Assembly: GCA_035548495.1 (NCBI GenBank)
Contig: DASZSV010000005.1
Coordinates: forward strand, 65,132-129,131
Length of the DNA: 64,000 nucleotides
DNA from: CAILZL01 sp035548495
GTDB taxonomy: Bacteria > Pseudomonadota > Gammaproteobacteria > Steroidobacterales > Steroidobacteraceae
Direction: 5' to 3'
The position numbers and the translations under genes were made by a program. The notes below the pieces were generated by a model. That model was not told where the DNA came from. It saw only the letters and a program-made list of their open reading frames with translations, and searched no databases. Positions 45,601 to 53,925 of this stretch are shown one piece after another; the first letter of the stretch is position 1, and every line of letters starts with the position of its first letter.

Positions 45601-46101
45601 CGGAAAGGTGTTGTCCGCATGCAGGTACTGCAAGAAGCGGTCGTTATCACGAATCGGCTTCACCAGCACCGTTGCAGTTGCTGATGCAGTGGTTCCCTTG
45701 GCATTGGCAACGGTCAACGTGAAATGCAGCGCGGTATCCTGAGTCACTTCCGGCGCAGTGAAAGAAGAAGTGTTCGATGTGCGTGCAATCACCTGCACCA
45801 CCACACTGTCGCTGGTTGATTGTTCCCATTTGAAATTCAACAATGGCAGTCCGGTATCATCCGGGCTCTTCAGGCTATCCTTGCCGCTGAGCACCACATC
45901 GGCACCGGCACGCACGGTCAACGTGATGTTGCCGCTGTCATCGCGTGTAAACGGCTGACTCAGTGCACTTGCTTTCGCCTGCGGCTCGACTTGCTGCTGC
46001 TGGCCGACATCACTCAGCTTTGAACACGCACCCAGCGTGAACACACTGCACAGCGCCACAATGGCTGCAAGATGCCGGAACCCTGTTGTCATGTTGTTCA
46101 T
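42604..46101 (-). CDS. Large lipoprotein with three haem c motifs and Ig-like domains
   Basis: A protein of about 1165 residues. The signal ends in the lipobox LGAC near residue 26. An Ig/PKD-like domain follows, then a middle region with two CxxCH motifs (CVVCH near 482, CRNCH near 619), Ig/cadherin-like repeats (LTVTVANAKG and TLTDSDGDQSG type), and a third CxxCH (CSLCH near 1045) before a C-terminal globular part. CxxCH motifs bind covalent haem c, so an electron-transfer or oxidase-like function at the outer surface is possible. The beta-barrel gene at 46160-47614 is only 58 bases upstream. No family named with confidence. Confidence 0.75.
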   Translation of the reverse strand: MNNMTTGFRHLAAIVALCSVFTLGACSKLSDVGQQQQVEPQAKASALSQPFTRDDSGNITLTVRAGADVVLSGKDSLKSPDDTGLPLLNFKWEQSTSDSVVVQVIARTSNTSSFTAPEVTQDTALHFTLTVANAKGTTASATATVLVKPIRDNDRFLQYLHADNTFPSVIATQAPVAPDSSAAVTDTLPLTVTLTKLVSFTDRNGVVHTRVPVGKPVMMSASWSAQTGTSSSCSADENPKLRLPIPRINTDDVLNAPISGYPDAVILGDVLEASDIDGVTLEVQIDLSSSSAAVATAVPVICINGGATASASATVVDTESLYANNIPRDSRASSQAYFNAIDPGNDKDTMDKWLAANGFDTSADGWNADAHAVYTNNFDLGFGRNMYLKYGACDSGFDQLPLQQRIGHCDVAAIVVNYADLEAAIKKLNPIMAVAMEYSASPGGGPRFTKFYTFAPDTRTGVFHRVMSVDLDRRGQEYMPQACVVCHGGTPGNATSYAASADLNAGFIPWDLDSFLFTDNDQGFTNKPANAALKSQYSRAAQEAQLKKLNEGAYLTFADPAATPGRFALARELMEKWYGGAGLPSDTYNDDAVPAGWEPGGVANNPADSDKIYKQVFARHCRNCHVLQIPAMGDPRTATITPQGAAVALDACSDNPLLVNSSVGAASQVPMGCYWEFAHAPDLATNLGTAQMPFARRTTDRMWMSDGASQSPAQLLQTHLFNTEGITVPTPGVPVACIDNFGTPISGQTAVEVARHAWVQLGSSCSHYLNAATWTLTAPAGSHAVLVGADTTSPKFQTDLQGDYTLMLTDESGVSSATATARVLVAAPSAGSDTRNVVLDSTGAASIDVDVMQLSGSQSRDPLSALNITGVTGITASVQSVTSTSAVLHVNISSLAGGVVTYTLTDSDGDQSGAGTITVNVSASIVANDATVTVNTNGSGVINLSNLVSAAAQPYTLSIQTQPAVNRGRGTGSVTAPVGGNVTYTAPPGVTSHIGATLISAQSIDSFEYRACFSAQPAVCDTGTVTVNLRGSSTFNGVVLQMGTICSLCHSMTPPVGGAVGDANPNYIIQDITDTTTLAPYDTVNARKAFYCMLMTNAPLNESTGAAYINIASPASSFIYLKPQGMESHGGGTLYTDTSVPPLSTFYNWINEGAYFTESANQSCP

Positions 46102-46159
46102 ACCATTTCTGTTCTGTAAGCAGTCAGGACGCGATGACAGATTGCATTGCGCGCATTTT

Positions 46160-47614
46160 TTAAAATTCACCACGAATTCCGGCGGAAATCACATGATGTT
46201 CCAGGTAGCTGATGCCGGATGTTGCCTGGTATTGCGCGAACATCTGCCAGCCATGAGGCAACACTGCGGATATGCCGGCGGCATAGATGCGGTAGGTGCT
46301 GACGCGCTTATCGCTCGGCAGCTCGAATGGCGTACCGCCCGCATATTGATCGTTGTACGTTGCATCAACCGTGAAAGGATCGGTGTCGAAGTTATGATGC
46401 AACTCGCCCTTGATGTAGGGAATGAACACACCAACATGCGGCGTCCAGGTATATTGCAGCTTGATGCCGATTGCGACATCCATCGAGCTGAGATGCTGAT
46501 CGCCAAAGGCAAATCCATATCCTGAAGGCATTCCGTTGCGCGTTCCGCCGGTATAAATGCTGTTCTCGCGAAAACCGTTGATGGTGATGTCGCGATATTC
46601 CATGTTCAGATAAGGATCGACACTCACCGCACGCATATTGAGCGGCCAGCCAAAACTGATGGTGCCAATGGTGTTGGCGCTGTGCGTTGTGCCGGTGGCA
46701 AGCGCATTGACTGATTCGACGTTGATATTGAACGAGGGGTAATTGATTTCCCGCCGTGAATCAATTGCCAGCCGCTGGTATCCCAGCGCCATGTCGAGAT
46801 AAGGTCCTTCCCATTCATACAATCCATACAATGTCAGACCAGCACCGCTGGCGCGCAGGTTACCCGACACCACACTCTGGCTTGAATCAAAATCAATGCG
46901 CTGATTGTTGCTGCCAAGCATGGCGCCCAGCACCAGCCGCGGCGTGACACGATAATCAACGCCCAGCGTAAAACTGCGATCATCAAAGGCAAACGCATCT
47001 TCCAGCTCGGTGGGATGACGTCTGCCGTAACCAAAGCCGCCATCCAGAAACACACCCCAACGGCTTGCAGGCATGCTTACACTGTCGTCACCGGCGCTGC
47101 CTCCCCGCGCAGCACGCGCGGTCACTTGCGCCTGCGCATCACCGCCACCAAAGCGGATCGCTGTGATACGCGACATCACACTGGCAATTTGTGTGTTGGC
47201 AAACTCGGTACTGGCCGAACCCGGTGCCGACAATTCTTCCGCTGCTGTCCAGCGCAGCGCAAAACCCAGTCCCTGATCATCAACACGCAGACTGAATTGC
47301 GTTGGTCCGGCGCCCAGCAACTCGTTGGCCGATTGCACCAGTTCCTGTGATATCTGGAACACGCGGAACATTTCCGCCGGACACGCAGCACTCGCCGCCA
47401 GCAGGTTTCCGCAAGTGCCCACCAACTGGTTGTAGGTTGTCTGATTGCCAATCGCCGACAGTCGCTCCAGCCGGTTGAATTGATATTGACCGGAATTCAC
47501 CAGTGTCACCAGACTGCCCGTCACGTTGCCGGTACTCTGTGCATTGGCGGTTGCAATTCCACACATGCACACCACCACGGCAACCGCGGCGGATACCCAC
47601 ACTCTGATTCTCAT
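46160..47614 (-). CDS. Autotransporter-type outer-membrane beta-barrel protein
   Basis: A 484-residue exported protein. After the signal peptide (ending GIATANAQS) a short helical region of about 150 residues precedes a C-terminal barrel of about 280 residues beginning SRWGVFLDGGFGYGRR and ending with the terminal Phe in ISAGIRGEF, typical of the autotransporter beta-domain. The passenger is unusually short and contains two cysteines. GGAGCG precedes the ATG. It is 58 bases from the haem lipoprotein on the same strand, so the two may be made together. Confidence 0.8.
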   Translation of the reverse strand: MRIRVWVSAAVAVVVCMCGIATANAQSTGNVTGSLVTLVNSGQYQFNRLERLSAIGNQTTYNQLVGTCGNLLAASAACPAEMFRVFQISQELVQSANELLGAGPTQFSLRVDDQGLGFALRWTAAEELSAPGSASTEFANTQIASVMSRITAIRFGGGDAQAQVTARAARGGSAGDDSVSMPASRWGVFLDGGFGYGRRHPTELEDAFAFDDRSFTLGVDYRVTPRLVLGAMLGSNNQRIDFDSSQSVVSGNLRASGAGLTLYGLYEWEGPYLDMALGYQRLAIDSRREINYPSFNINVESVNALATGTTHSANTIGTISFGWPLNMRAVSVDPYLNMEYRDITINGFRENSIYTGGTRNGMPSGYGFAFGDQHLSSMDVAIGIKLQYTWTPHVGVFIPYIKGELHHNFDTDPFTVDATYNDQYAGGTPFELPSDKRVSTYRIYAAGISAVLPHGWQMFAQYQATSGISYLEHHVISAGIRGEF

Positions 47615-48086
47615 TATTTAAACGCTCCCACGACTGCGGGCCTGTTAAAGTTATTCAACGACGCCGTAGCCGACTTCACCAACGAATGATCAGCATTGCC
47701 TGCTTTGCCCCGTAAGCATGACATGCATGACCTTTTAGAATTCCTGGCACCCCATTCTAAAGTAAACAATCATCCTGACCAGAACCTTATGTATTGCCGG
47801 ACAATTATTTTTCACTTCCCCCCGCGATGCCGGCCTGCACAGCGTGTGTGGATTGCCTTTTACACACATTCGCATTCCATCAGCTGCTGCGCTGCCACGG
47901 CATCATTATCAGTTTATTGTACCTGGCATCGCAACCGTAACGACATGCAAATCTGGTTCATAACAATCAAATGCACAACAGACTCTTGAAAATATCATTG
48001 CCGGTAATCTCTCAGGATTGGCTGGAGAGACATTCGACAGGTATCATCCGGCAATATTAAAAACCAGCATGAAAGAAACACCAGCC
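47615..48086. other. Intergenic region upstream of the GH26 gene
   Basis: About 470 bases with no convincing coding potential. It must hold the divergent promoters of the autotransporter-barrel gene and of the GH26 gene. I see no repeat or RNA gene in it. Confidence 0.5.
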
Positions 48087-49133
48087 ATGAACATCCGCTC
48101 CAGCATTCGCCGCCTGCAAATCCTGTTGTTGGCCACCAGCCTGTTGTTTGGCAGCGTAACATTTGCGGCGGACGATATCGCGGCTGACAAGCCGGTCACT
48201 CCCAATGCATCGCCGGAAGCCGTGGCACTGCTCAACTACATTTACAACATTTCCGGCAATCACACGCTGGCGGGCCAGCATGCAGTACCGCTGTTGCGAA
48301 CAGCACGATTGATTGAAGCGCAACGTGCCGGCGGACATTTTCCCGCGGTGTTCGGCATGGACTTCGGCTTTGATTCACCCGGCACCTGGGATGGCATCAA
48401 CTTTCGTCAAAACATTGTTGACGATGCCATCCGCAAATCACGTGAAGGTTACATCATTGTTCTGATGTGGCATGCGGTGCGCCCCATTGAAGATGAGCCG
48501 GTGAAATTCTCCACCTCGATTCAGGGCAAATTGACCGGTGCCGAATGGCATGACCTCATCACACCGGGCACTGAGATCAACGAGCGCTGGAAATCGCAGG
48601 TGGATGTCATTGCGTACTATTTGAAACAATTGCGCGATGCCCATGTGCCGGTGCTGTGGCGTCCCTATCACGAAATGAATGGCGGCTGGTTCTGGTGGGG
48701 CAGGAAAAAAGGCGAGAACGGTTACAAGAAACTTTATCGCATGATGTTTGACCGCTTCGTCAACTTCCACAAACTGAACAATCTGCTGTGGATATACGGC
48801 GCCAATGAAGTCTCGCCGCCCAATGTTGATTCATATGACACCTATTATCCGGGTGACGATGTGGTGGACATTCTTGCCACCGACATTTATCACAGCAACT
48901 TCGCGCAGGAACAGTATGGCCAGTTGCTGGCGCTGGCAAAGAACAAACCCATTGCACTGGCGGAAACCGGCGCCATTCCTTCGCCGGAAATTCTCAAAAC
49001 ACAACCGCGCTGGGCGTGGTTCATGTACTGGTATGATCCACCCGACAGCGGCCCGGTGGCCGACGACTTTCGCAGAACATACGGCAGTGATCAGGTCATC
49101 ACATTGGACAAGCTGCCTGCAAAGAAACCATAG
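48087..49133 (+). CDS. Glycoside hydrolase family 26 (beta-mannanase-like)
   Basis: A 348-residue exported enzyme with a signal peptide (ILLLATSLLFGSVTFAADD). The GH26 acid/base Glu is in WRPYHEMNGGWFWW (about residue 196) and the nucleophile Glu in IALAETGAI (about 292), matching clan A mannanases of the GH26 type. It would cleave beta-1,4-mannan chains in the periplasm or outside the cell. ATG 48087 was preferred; 48069 is possible. It is the first gene of the saccharide region. Confidence 0.88.
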   Translation: MNIRSSIRRLQILLLATSLLFGSVTFAADDIAADKPVTPNASPEAVALLNYIYNISGNHTLAGQHAVPLLRTARLIEAQRAGGHFPAVFGMDFGFDSPGTWDGINFRQNIVDDAIRKSREGYIIVLMWHAVRPIEDEPVKFSTSIQGKLTGAEWHDLITPGTEINERWKSQVDVIAYYLKQLRDAHVPVLWRPYHEMNGGWFWWGRKKGENGYKKLYRMMFDRFVNFHKLNNLLWIYGANEVSPPNVDSYDTYYPGDDVVDILATDIYHSNFAQEQYGQLLALAKNKPIALAETGAIPSPEILKTQPRWAWFMYWYDPPDSGPVADDFRRTYGSDQVITLDKLPAKKP

Positions 49134-49214
49134 CGGCATGCATCGCTGTAACGCATAAGATGACAGCGTGTTGAAATGCTCATTCACACAATGTCAATGA
49201 AGCCGCCCGCAAAC

Positions 49215-51014
49215 TCATGCACCCGGAACTGCTGCTTTATGCTTGCTCTGTTGCTCGTACTTCCGTATGGCCGCAACATAGGTATCGAACAGGGCGCTTC
49301 GTGCTTTTTTGGTGGTGAAGGTATGATCGGCACCCTGAATTTCATGAAACGAAAAACCGGGATACTTGCTTAACGCCTTGCCGCGTGAACCCAGATACAG
49401 GGCTACTTCGTCCATGCCGCCGTCACCTCGGCTGTAAAGCATTTCAATCAATGCGCCGCGTTTCAGCAGAGCCACGCAATCGCGCCGGACTGGATTGGCA
49501 GTCTTTCCGGGATGGAATATCGCGTAAATCAGCTCGCGGATCTTGCTTTTATATATTTTCACGACTCTCGCAGAGATGGCGCGAGTCAGGTATCTCAAAT
49601 TTATTTTTCCCGCCAACAAGCGCTGCCAGGTTTTCAGTTGCGCCATTTTTTGTACGTAGGATTCCATACTGGCCGCAGACAATTCTGATTGAGTGCCAAC
49701 ATTATCCGCATCACGCCATATGAAGCGCCACAGATTTACAACTGTCAGAATCTTGACCCTGGGGTCCTTGACCGCCGCGTTGTATGCAATGTAGGCACCG
49801 GAACAGATTCCTGACACAAGCACACCGCCAAATCCCCGCTGCACCACAGCGTCAATGGCTTCTGTTACGTCCCTCACCTGTTGCGGGCTGTAAATCTGAT
49901 TTGGTTTAAGCCCTTCTCGCGCCGGACTATCACCCACGCCGGACACATCGAGCCTCAGGGAACTGATGCCCAATGACGCAAGTTTGCGTGCGTGATCAAC
50001 CGTCATTCGATGTGAACCGATACGATGAATGGCACCGGTGCTTGCAAAAACAATGCATAACTCACTTTGCCGCCTGACCGGTTTGCAATAGATACCAAAC
50101 ATGGAACCATCTTTTCCAATTTGAACCGGCTCTTCCGTGTAATCGGGATGCGTCAATTCAGTTTGATAACCACTACCAGACTTGAGCGCATCGCCCATTG
50201 AAGCTCCGCCAGAAATTCGCATCGACAGCAGCCATTCAGTCATGAATTTGAAATCGTTGACCGGCTCTTTGGCGAATATGGCGTCCTGAGCAAAACCGGC
50301 GTAATCAGTAGATGCACGCACAACAGGATCAAGCGCACTCGATTGCAGTGCATCGACGAGTTTTTGATCGGCGTTGACATCGCTGCGGTGAATGTAAAGA
50401 ACAGGCTTTCCTTTATAGTTGAGCTTTGAAATGTCCAGTCGGCCAAGATCATTGACGGTCTGTTCTGTCAGCAACCATCCAGCCATGATCACATCATTGG
50501 TCCCGCCGCTTTCGGCATCTGGATCCCCTGCATCGCGAATGCCGGCAGCCAGCGCCTTGATTTCGCGTACATACTGCCGGCCGCCAACACATGGCGCATA
50601 AAGAATCAGGCCGGCAATATCATCACGCGGCGTTCCTGCAACCGCGGCAAGCGTTCCTCCCAAACGCACACCCAGCAATACCGTTGTTGTAACACCGGAC
50701 TGCTCCTTTAAAAAATCGATCGCATTTGCTATTGAGTCCAGCCAGTCATCAACACGACCGGGCTGATGATCATCACCCGGAGAATCGCCCGTGCCATGCA
50801 AATCAAATCTCAGAACCGGAAATCCATTCGCGGCAAGTATTTCAGCACAGCGGCGCAACCCCCAATAGGTGCACACCATGTCATAGCCATTGGGGCTGAC
50901 AATCACGACTCCGGCGTTTTTTGATGACACTGCTGGCGGGTGATACCACCCAAACAAATTTTTCGGACCGAAGTAAAGCGGCTTGCCTGTGGCGGTCATG
51001 ATAAGTTTTGACAC
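49215..51014 (-). CDS. Tandem alpha/beta-hydrolase with non-serine elbows
   Basis: A 599-residue cytoplasmic protein that consists of two alpha/beta-hydrolase domains of about 290 and 300 residues. In the first, the elbow that is usually GxSxG reads GVRLG (Arg117 at the nucleophile place), as in exosortase-associated hydrolases; in the second it reads GICSG, with Cys at about residue 404, and an Asp (SRGDGGMDE) and His (GADHTFTT) that could complete a triad. No signal peptide. The role is unknown; a hydrolase in polysaccharide metabolism is suggested only by the neighbourhood. Confidence 0.75.
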   Translation of the reverse strand: MSKLIMTATGKPLYFGPKNLFGWYHPPAVSSKNAGVVIVSPNGYDMVCTYWGLRRCAEILAANGFPVLRFDLHGTGDSPGDDHQPGRVDDWLDSIANAIDFLKEQSGVTTTVLLGVRLGGTLAAVAGTPRDDIAGLILYAPCVGGRQYVREIKALAAGIRDAGDPDAESGGTNDVIMAGWLLTEQTVNDLGRLDISKLNYKGKPVLYIHRSDVNADQKLVDALQSSALDPVVRASTDYAGFAQDAIFAKEPVNDFKFMTEWLLSMRISGGASMGDALKSGSGYQTELTHPDYTEEPVQIGKDGSMFGIYCKPVRRQSELCIVFASTGAIHRIGSHRMTVDHARKLASLGISSLRLDVSGVGDSPAREGLKPNQIYSPQQVRDVTEAIDAVVQRGFGGVLVSGICSGAYIAYNAAVKDPRVKILTVVNLWRFIWRDADNVGTQSELSAASMESYVQKMAQLKTWQRLLAGKINLRYLTRAISARVVKIYKSKIRELIYAIFHPGKTANPVRRDCVALLKRGALIEMLYSRGDGGMDEVALYLGSRGKALSKYPGFSFHEIQGADHTFTTKKARSALFDTYVAAIRKYEQQSKHKAAVPGA

Positions 51015-51124
51015 TTCCCCGGAAAACGAATGGTTATTCTGCTGGGCGCAACGGTGCCAAGAATAGCATTCTGCAACTTGCCTGACACCAGCTTTACTTT
51101 ATTTGCAAGTCGTATTTCCAGAAT

Positions 51125-52273
51125 TCAACCGGGAATCGGGCCGGACACCGCAGCGGATCGTGGCCGGTGATACATAAAGTGCCGTTTCAACTTCAGGAAT
51201 GGTGTTTCGAAATAACGGTAGCTCAGAAACGCCAGCAACGTGCTGCCCGCCACAAAGATAATGACATTCACCCCGCGCAGCACCAGTGACGGCAGGTAGG
51301 CGGCCAGATGTGGAGTGAGCGCGGTAATAACGCGATACACGGGGCGATGAATAATATATACGCCGTAGGAAATTTTTCCGAATGCGGTGAGGTAACGGTT
51401 GGCAAACAGCGAAGCCTCACCGCGCACACAGGCAAGAATCAGCAACGCCGCCGTGAGATTGAGCAATGTATATCCCCATGCGTATTGCAGATCATTCGCC
51501 ATGAAGTACGGATACCCCAGCGACCATATGGCAAAGCGAACACCATTCTGCACATTGACCAGAACACCCAGTGCGATGGTGACTACAGCGCCGCCCACTG
51601 CCCACCATCGCACCCGTTGCATCCATTGCAGGTCGAACAGCACCAGCGCAGCACCCGCTGCAAATCCATCCATCAACGTCGGTGTAAAAAAATACAACTG
51701 GAATGTGGTCACAACATTGAAGTGCACCAGCAGCACACGCACCAGCGGCATCAACGCCAGCATGGCGACCACCAGCGCCCGCAATACACGATCACTCGAG
51801 AACCAGATGACAAATGGCCACAGCAGATAAAATTGTTCTTCCACTGCCAGCGACCAGAAATGGGAATACACATCGCTGATGGGCACCAGACCCAGCATGT
51901 GTCCGAAGTTGAGCGAATAAGTCCACAGCCATGGACGCGCCACCGGCCAGGTTTGTGGCACAGCAGTAAAGTGCCACAGCACCTCTCCCACCAGCAGGAA
52001 GGCGATGTACAACGGGAATATTCGCAGCACGCGCCGCGCCCAGAACACTTTCAGATAGGCACCGATACCGGCTGCTTCTGATTTTGCGTTGAGCAATATG
52101 CGCGTGATAAGAAAGCCCGAAAGCACAAAGAACAATTGCACACCAATCCATCCGCCGCCGAACTGTTCGTGGTAGTGCACCGCCATCACCAGTGCCACAG
52201 CCAACGCGCGCACGCCATCCAGTGCCGTAATGTTGTCCAGTTTGCTGACTGCTTGTTGCGAATGCTCACTCAT
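51125..52273 (-). CDS. Acyltransferase 3 family membrane protein
   Basis: A 382-residue integral membrane protein with about ten helices. It shows the OafA/YrhL signatures: LDGVRALAVALVM with following His, GVQLFFVLSGFLITRIL, the R-x10-RIFPLYI type segment, HFWSLAVEEQFYLLWP and SYGVYIIH near the end. Such enzymes O-acylate surface or exported sugars. ATG 52273 is used since it starts just ahead of the conserved domain; a GTG at 52291 is possible. It lies between the double hydrolase and DUF418 genes. Confidence 0.87.
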   Translation of the reverse strand: MSEHSQQAVSKLDNITALDGVRALAVALVMAVHYHEQFGGGWIGVQLFFVLSGFLITRILLNAKSEAAGIGAYLKVFWARRVLRIFPLYIAFLLVGEVLWHFTAVPQTWPVARPWLWTYSLNFGHMLGLVPISDVYSHFWSLAVEEQFYLLWPFVIWFSSDRVLRALVVAMLALMPLVRVLLVHFNVVTTFQLYFFTPTLMDGFAAGAALVLFDLQWMQRVRWWAVGGAVVTIALGVLVNVQNGVRFAIWSLGYPYFMANDLQYAWGYTLLNLTAALLILACVRGEASLFANRYLTAFGKISYGVYIIHRPVYRVITALTPHLAAYLPSLVLRGVNVIIFVAGSTLLAFLSYRYFETPFLKLKRHFMYHRPRSAAVSGPIPG

Positions 52274-52430
52274 GAAATCTGTTTGCCACACCGAAGGAAC
52301 AGAACAAGCTACCTAGACTAACCAGCCTTGATGACAAACACCAGCACAAAGCGCAAGTCAATGCCGGGAACAGAAACACAGGACACATCCGGCGCACCGG
52401 CACCTGCGGCATATTCCGGTAAGCTGTGAT

Positions 52431-53591
52431 TTAAAGTGACTTTTTGAATGGCACATCTGTCGTGCCATACGTCGCCGCACGCCAGCACCATTCCAGTGGT
52501 CCATAGTGATAACGCCGCAGCCACCATTGCGCCAGCAACAATTGCAGCATCCACAATGTGATGCCGAACAACAGGCTTTCACCCTGACCGATCCAGCGCC
52601 ATGCATTGAAACCGAAGTGATAAAAGAACGGCACCATCACGACGGATTGAACAACGTAGAACGACAACGTCATCCGTCCAGCACCGGCGAACCATGCAAG
52701 TATCCGCTTGAACAACCGGAGACGATACAGCAACACCAGAATCAGCACTGTGGCGAACATCAGCAATGTATCCACATATATGCCAAATATGTCGTTCCAC
52801 ACATCATCTGCATTGTCAGGATGGGGAATCTGTTTGAACGCGTGTTCACCAAACGACAAACCCGTTGCCAGCAGCACCGTAGTGATCAATAACGGCCAGT
52901 ACTTCTTTCCGTGACGTGCCGTATCAGTGAAGAAGTTAATGCGCGCCAGCCAGAATCCCAGTAATCCAAGACCCATCATGGTGGAAAAGCGGCCGCTCTC
53001 CAGCATGAAACACCATTTGCCCAAGGTGCCGTCAACGGCATTGGCGGCAATCACCTGCGCAAAACTGCCATGCGCATAATATTCATACACTGCTTTCTGA
53101 AACACCACGTAGAACGGCTGGGCATAGTCAATACCACTGTAACCCAGCCAGGCGACAAATGCATATGCCGGCGCCTGCAACAACAATACGGCACTGATGC
53201 ACAGGACAATGGTGTTGTTCACTGTCCACAAACACACCAGCGTCAGTCCGCTCACAGCCAGCACTTGCAGCACATCGCCGGTGTACAACAGGCCGTGCAC
53301 ATATCCCATCGCAAACAGCAGGGTCAATCGCCATACAAACCGCCAGCGGAAATCAGTACCGCGATCGGCATTGCGCTTGAGAATGATGTAGAAGCTGACA
53401 CCGAACAGCATGGCGAACATGGCATAAGCCTTACCGCCAAAAAAACGGAACACCCAAGTATTGACGGCATTGTCCACCGGCGCATACCAGAACAGTTCGT
53501 AGTACTCCACCATGTGTACCAGGAACAAGCCCATCAATGCATAGCCGCGCAGCGCGTCAATGAGAACAATGCGTTCTTGTAGTTGTTTCAT
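52431..53591 (-). CDS. DUF418 family membrane protein
   Basis: A 386-residue protein with about ten membrane helices. It begins RIVLIDALRGYALMGLFLVH, the N-terminal signature of the DUF418/YeiB-like family, and ends in the DUF418 region WMLQLLLAQWWLRRYHYGPLEWCWR. The family is related to membrane acyltransferases but has no assigned reaction. ATG 53591 was chosen as the first to match the family start; ribosome site weak. It is divergent from the GH3 gene across a region with a palindromic site. Confidence 0.82.
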   Translation of the reverse strand: MKQLQERIVLIDALRGYALMGLFLVHMVEYYELFWYAPVDNAVNTWVFRFFGGKAYAMFAMLFGVSFYIILKRNADRGTDFRWRFVWRLTLLFAMGYVHGLLYTGDVLQVLAVSGLTLVCLWTVNNTIVLCISAVLLLQAPAYAFVAWLGYSGIDYAQPFYVVFQKAVYEYYAHGSFAQVIAANAVDGTLGKWCFMLESGRFSTMMGLGLLGFWLARINFFTDTARHGKKYWPLLITTVLLATGLSFGEHAFKQIPHPDNADDVWNDIFGIYVDTLLMFATVLILVLLYRLRLFKRILAWFAGAGRMTLSFYVVQSVVMVPFFYHFGFNAWRWIGQGESLLFGITLWMLQLLLAQWWLRRYHYGPLEWCWRAATYGTTDVPFKKSL

Positions 53592-53623
53592 GATTGTTGT
53601 GGTTCCACTCTGGTCACGCCGGT

Positions 53624-53648
53624 GTGTTAACGCAACTTCCGTTAACAC
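53624..53648. promoter_or_regulatory. Palindromic operator candidate upstream of GH3/DUF418
   Basis: GTGTTAACG (53624-53632) and CGTTAACAC (53640-53648) form a perfect 9 bp inverted repeat with 7-base spacer. A further half-site TTAACAC lies at 53651-53657. The position, 33 bases above the DUF418 start and 278 before the GH3 ATG, suits a regulator of both. The rest of this 334-base gap shows no gene. Confidence 0.5.
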
Positions 53649-53925
53649 GATTAACACCATTGATGACCACCGGAATAGCCGGGTCTTAATGATGTTCAAT
53701 GCTCGGACAATTGCCGCTAATAATACTGGCTTCCGGGCAACTTGAACATATAAGATACTGCGCAGCACTCAGCGGTGGCTTCTCGCCTTGTCGCTGTGTT
53801 GTCTTGATCAGGCGGAAACTTCAAGTGGACACGACGACCCAGTTAAATACTCAGGAAGACCGGATTTCTCCGGGTGGAATGCAACAAACAGAAACATGCC
53901 TTTTTTAGTAATACCGGAATACAAC

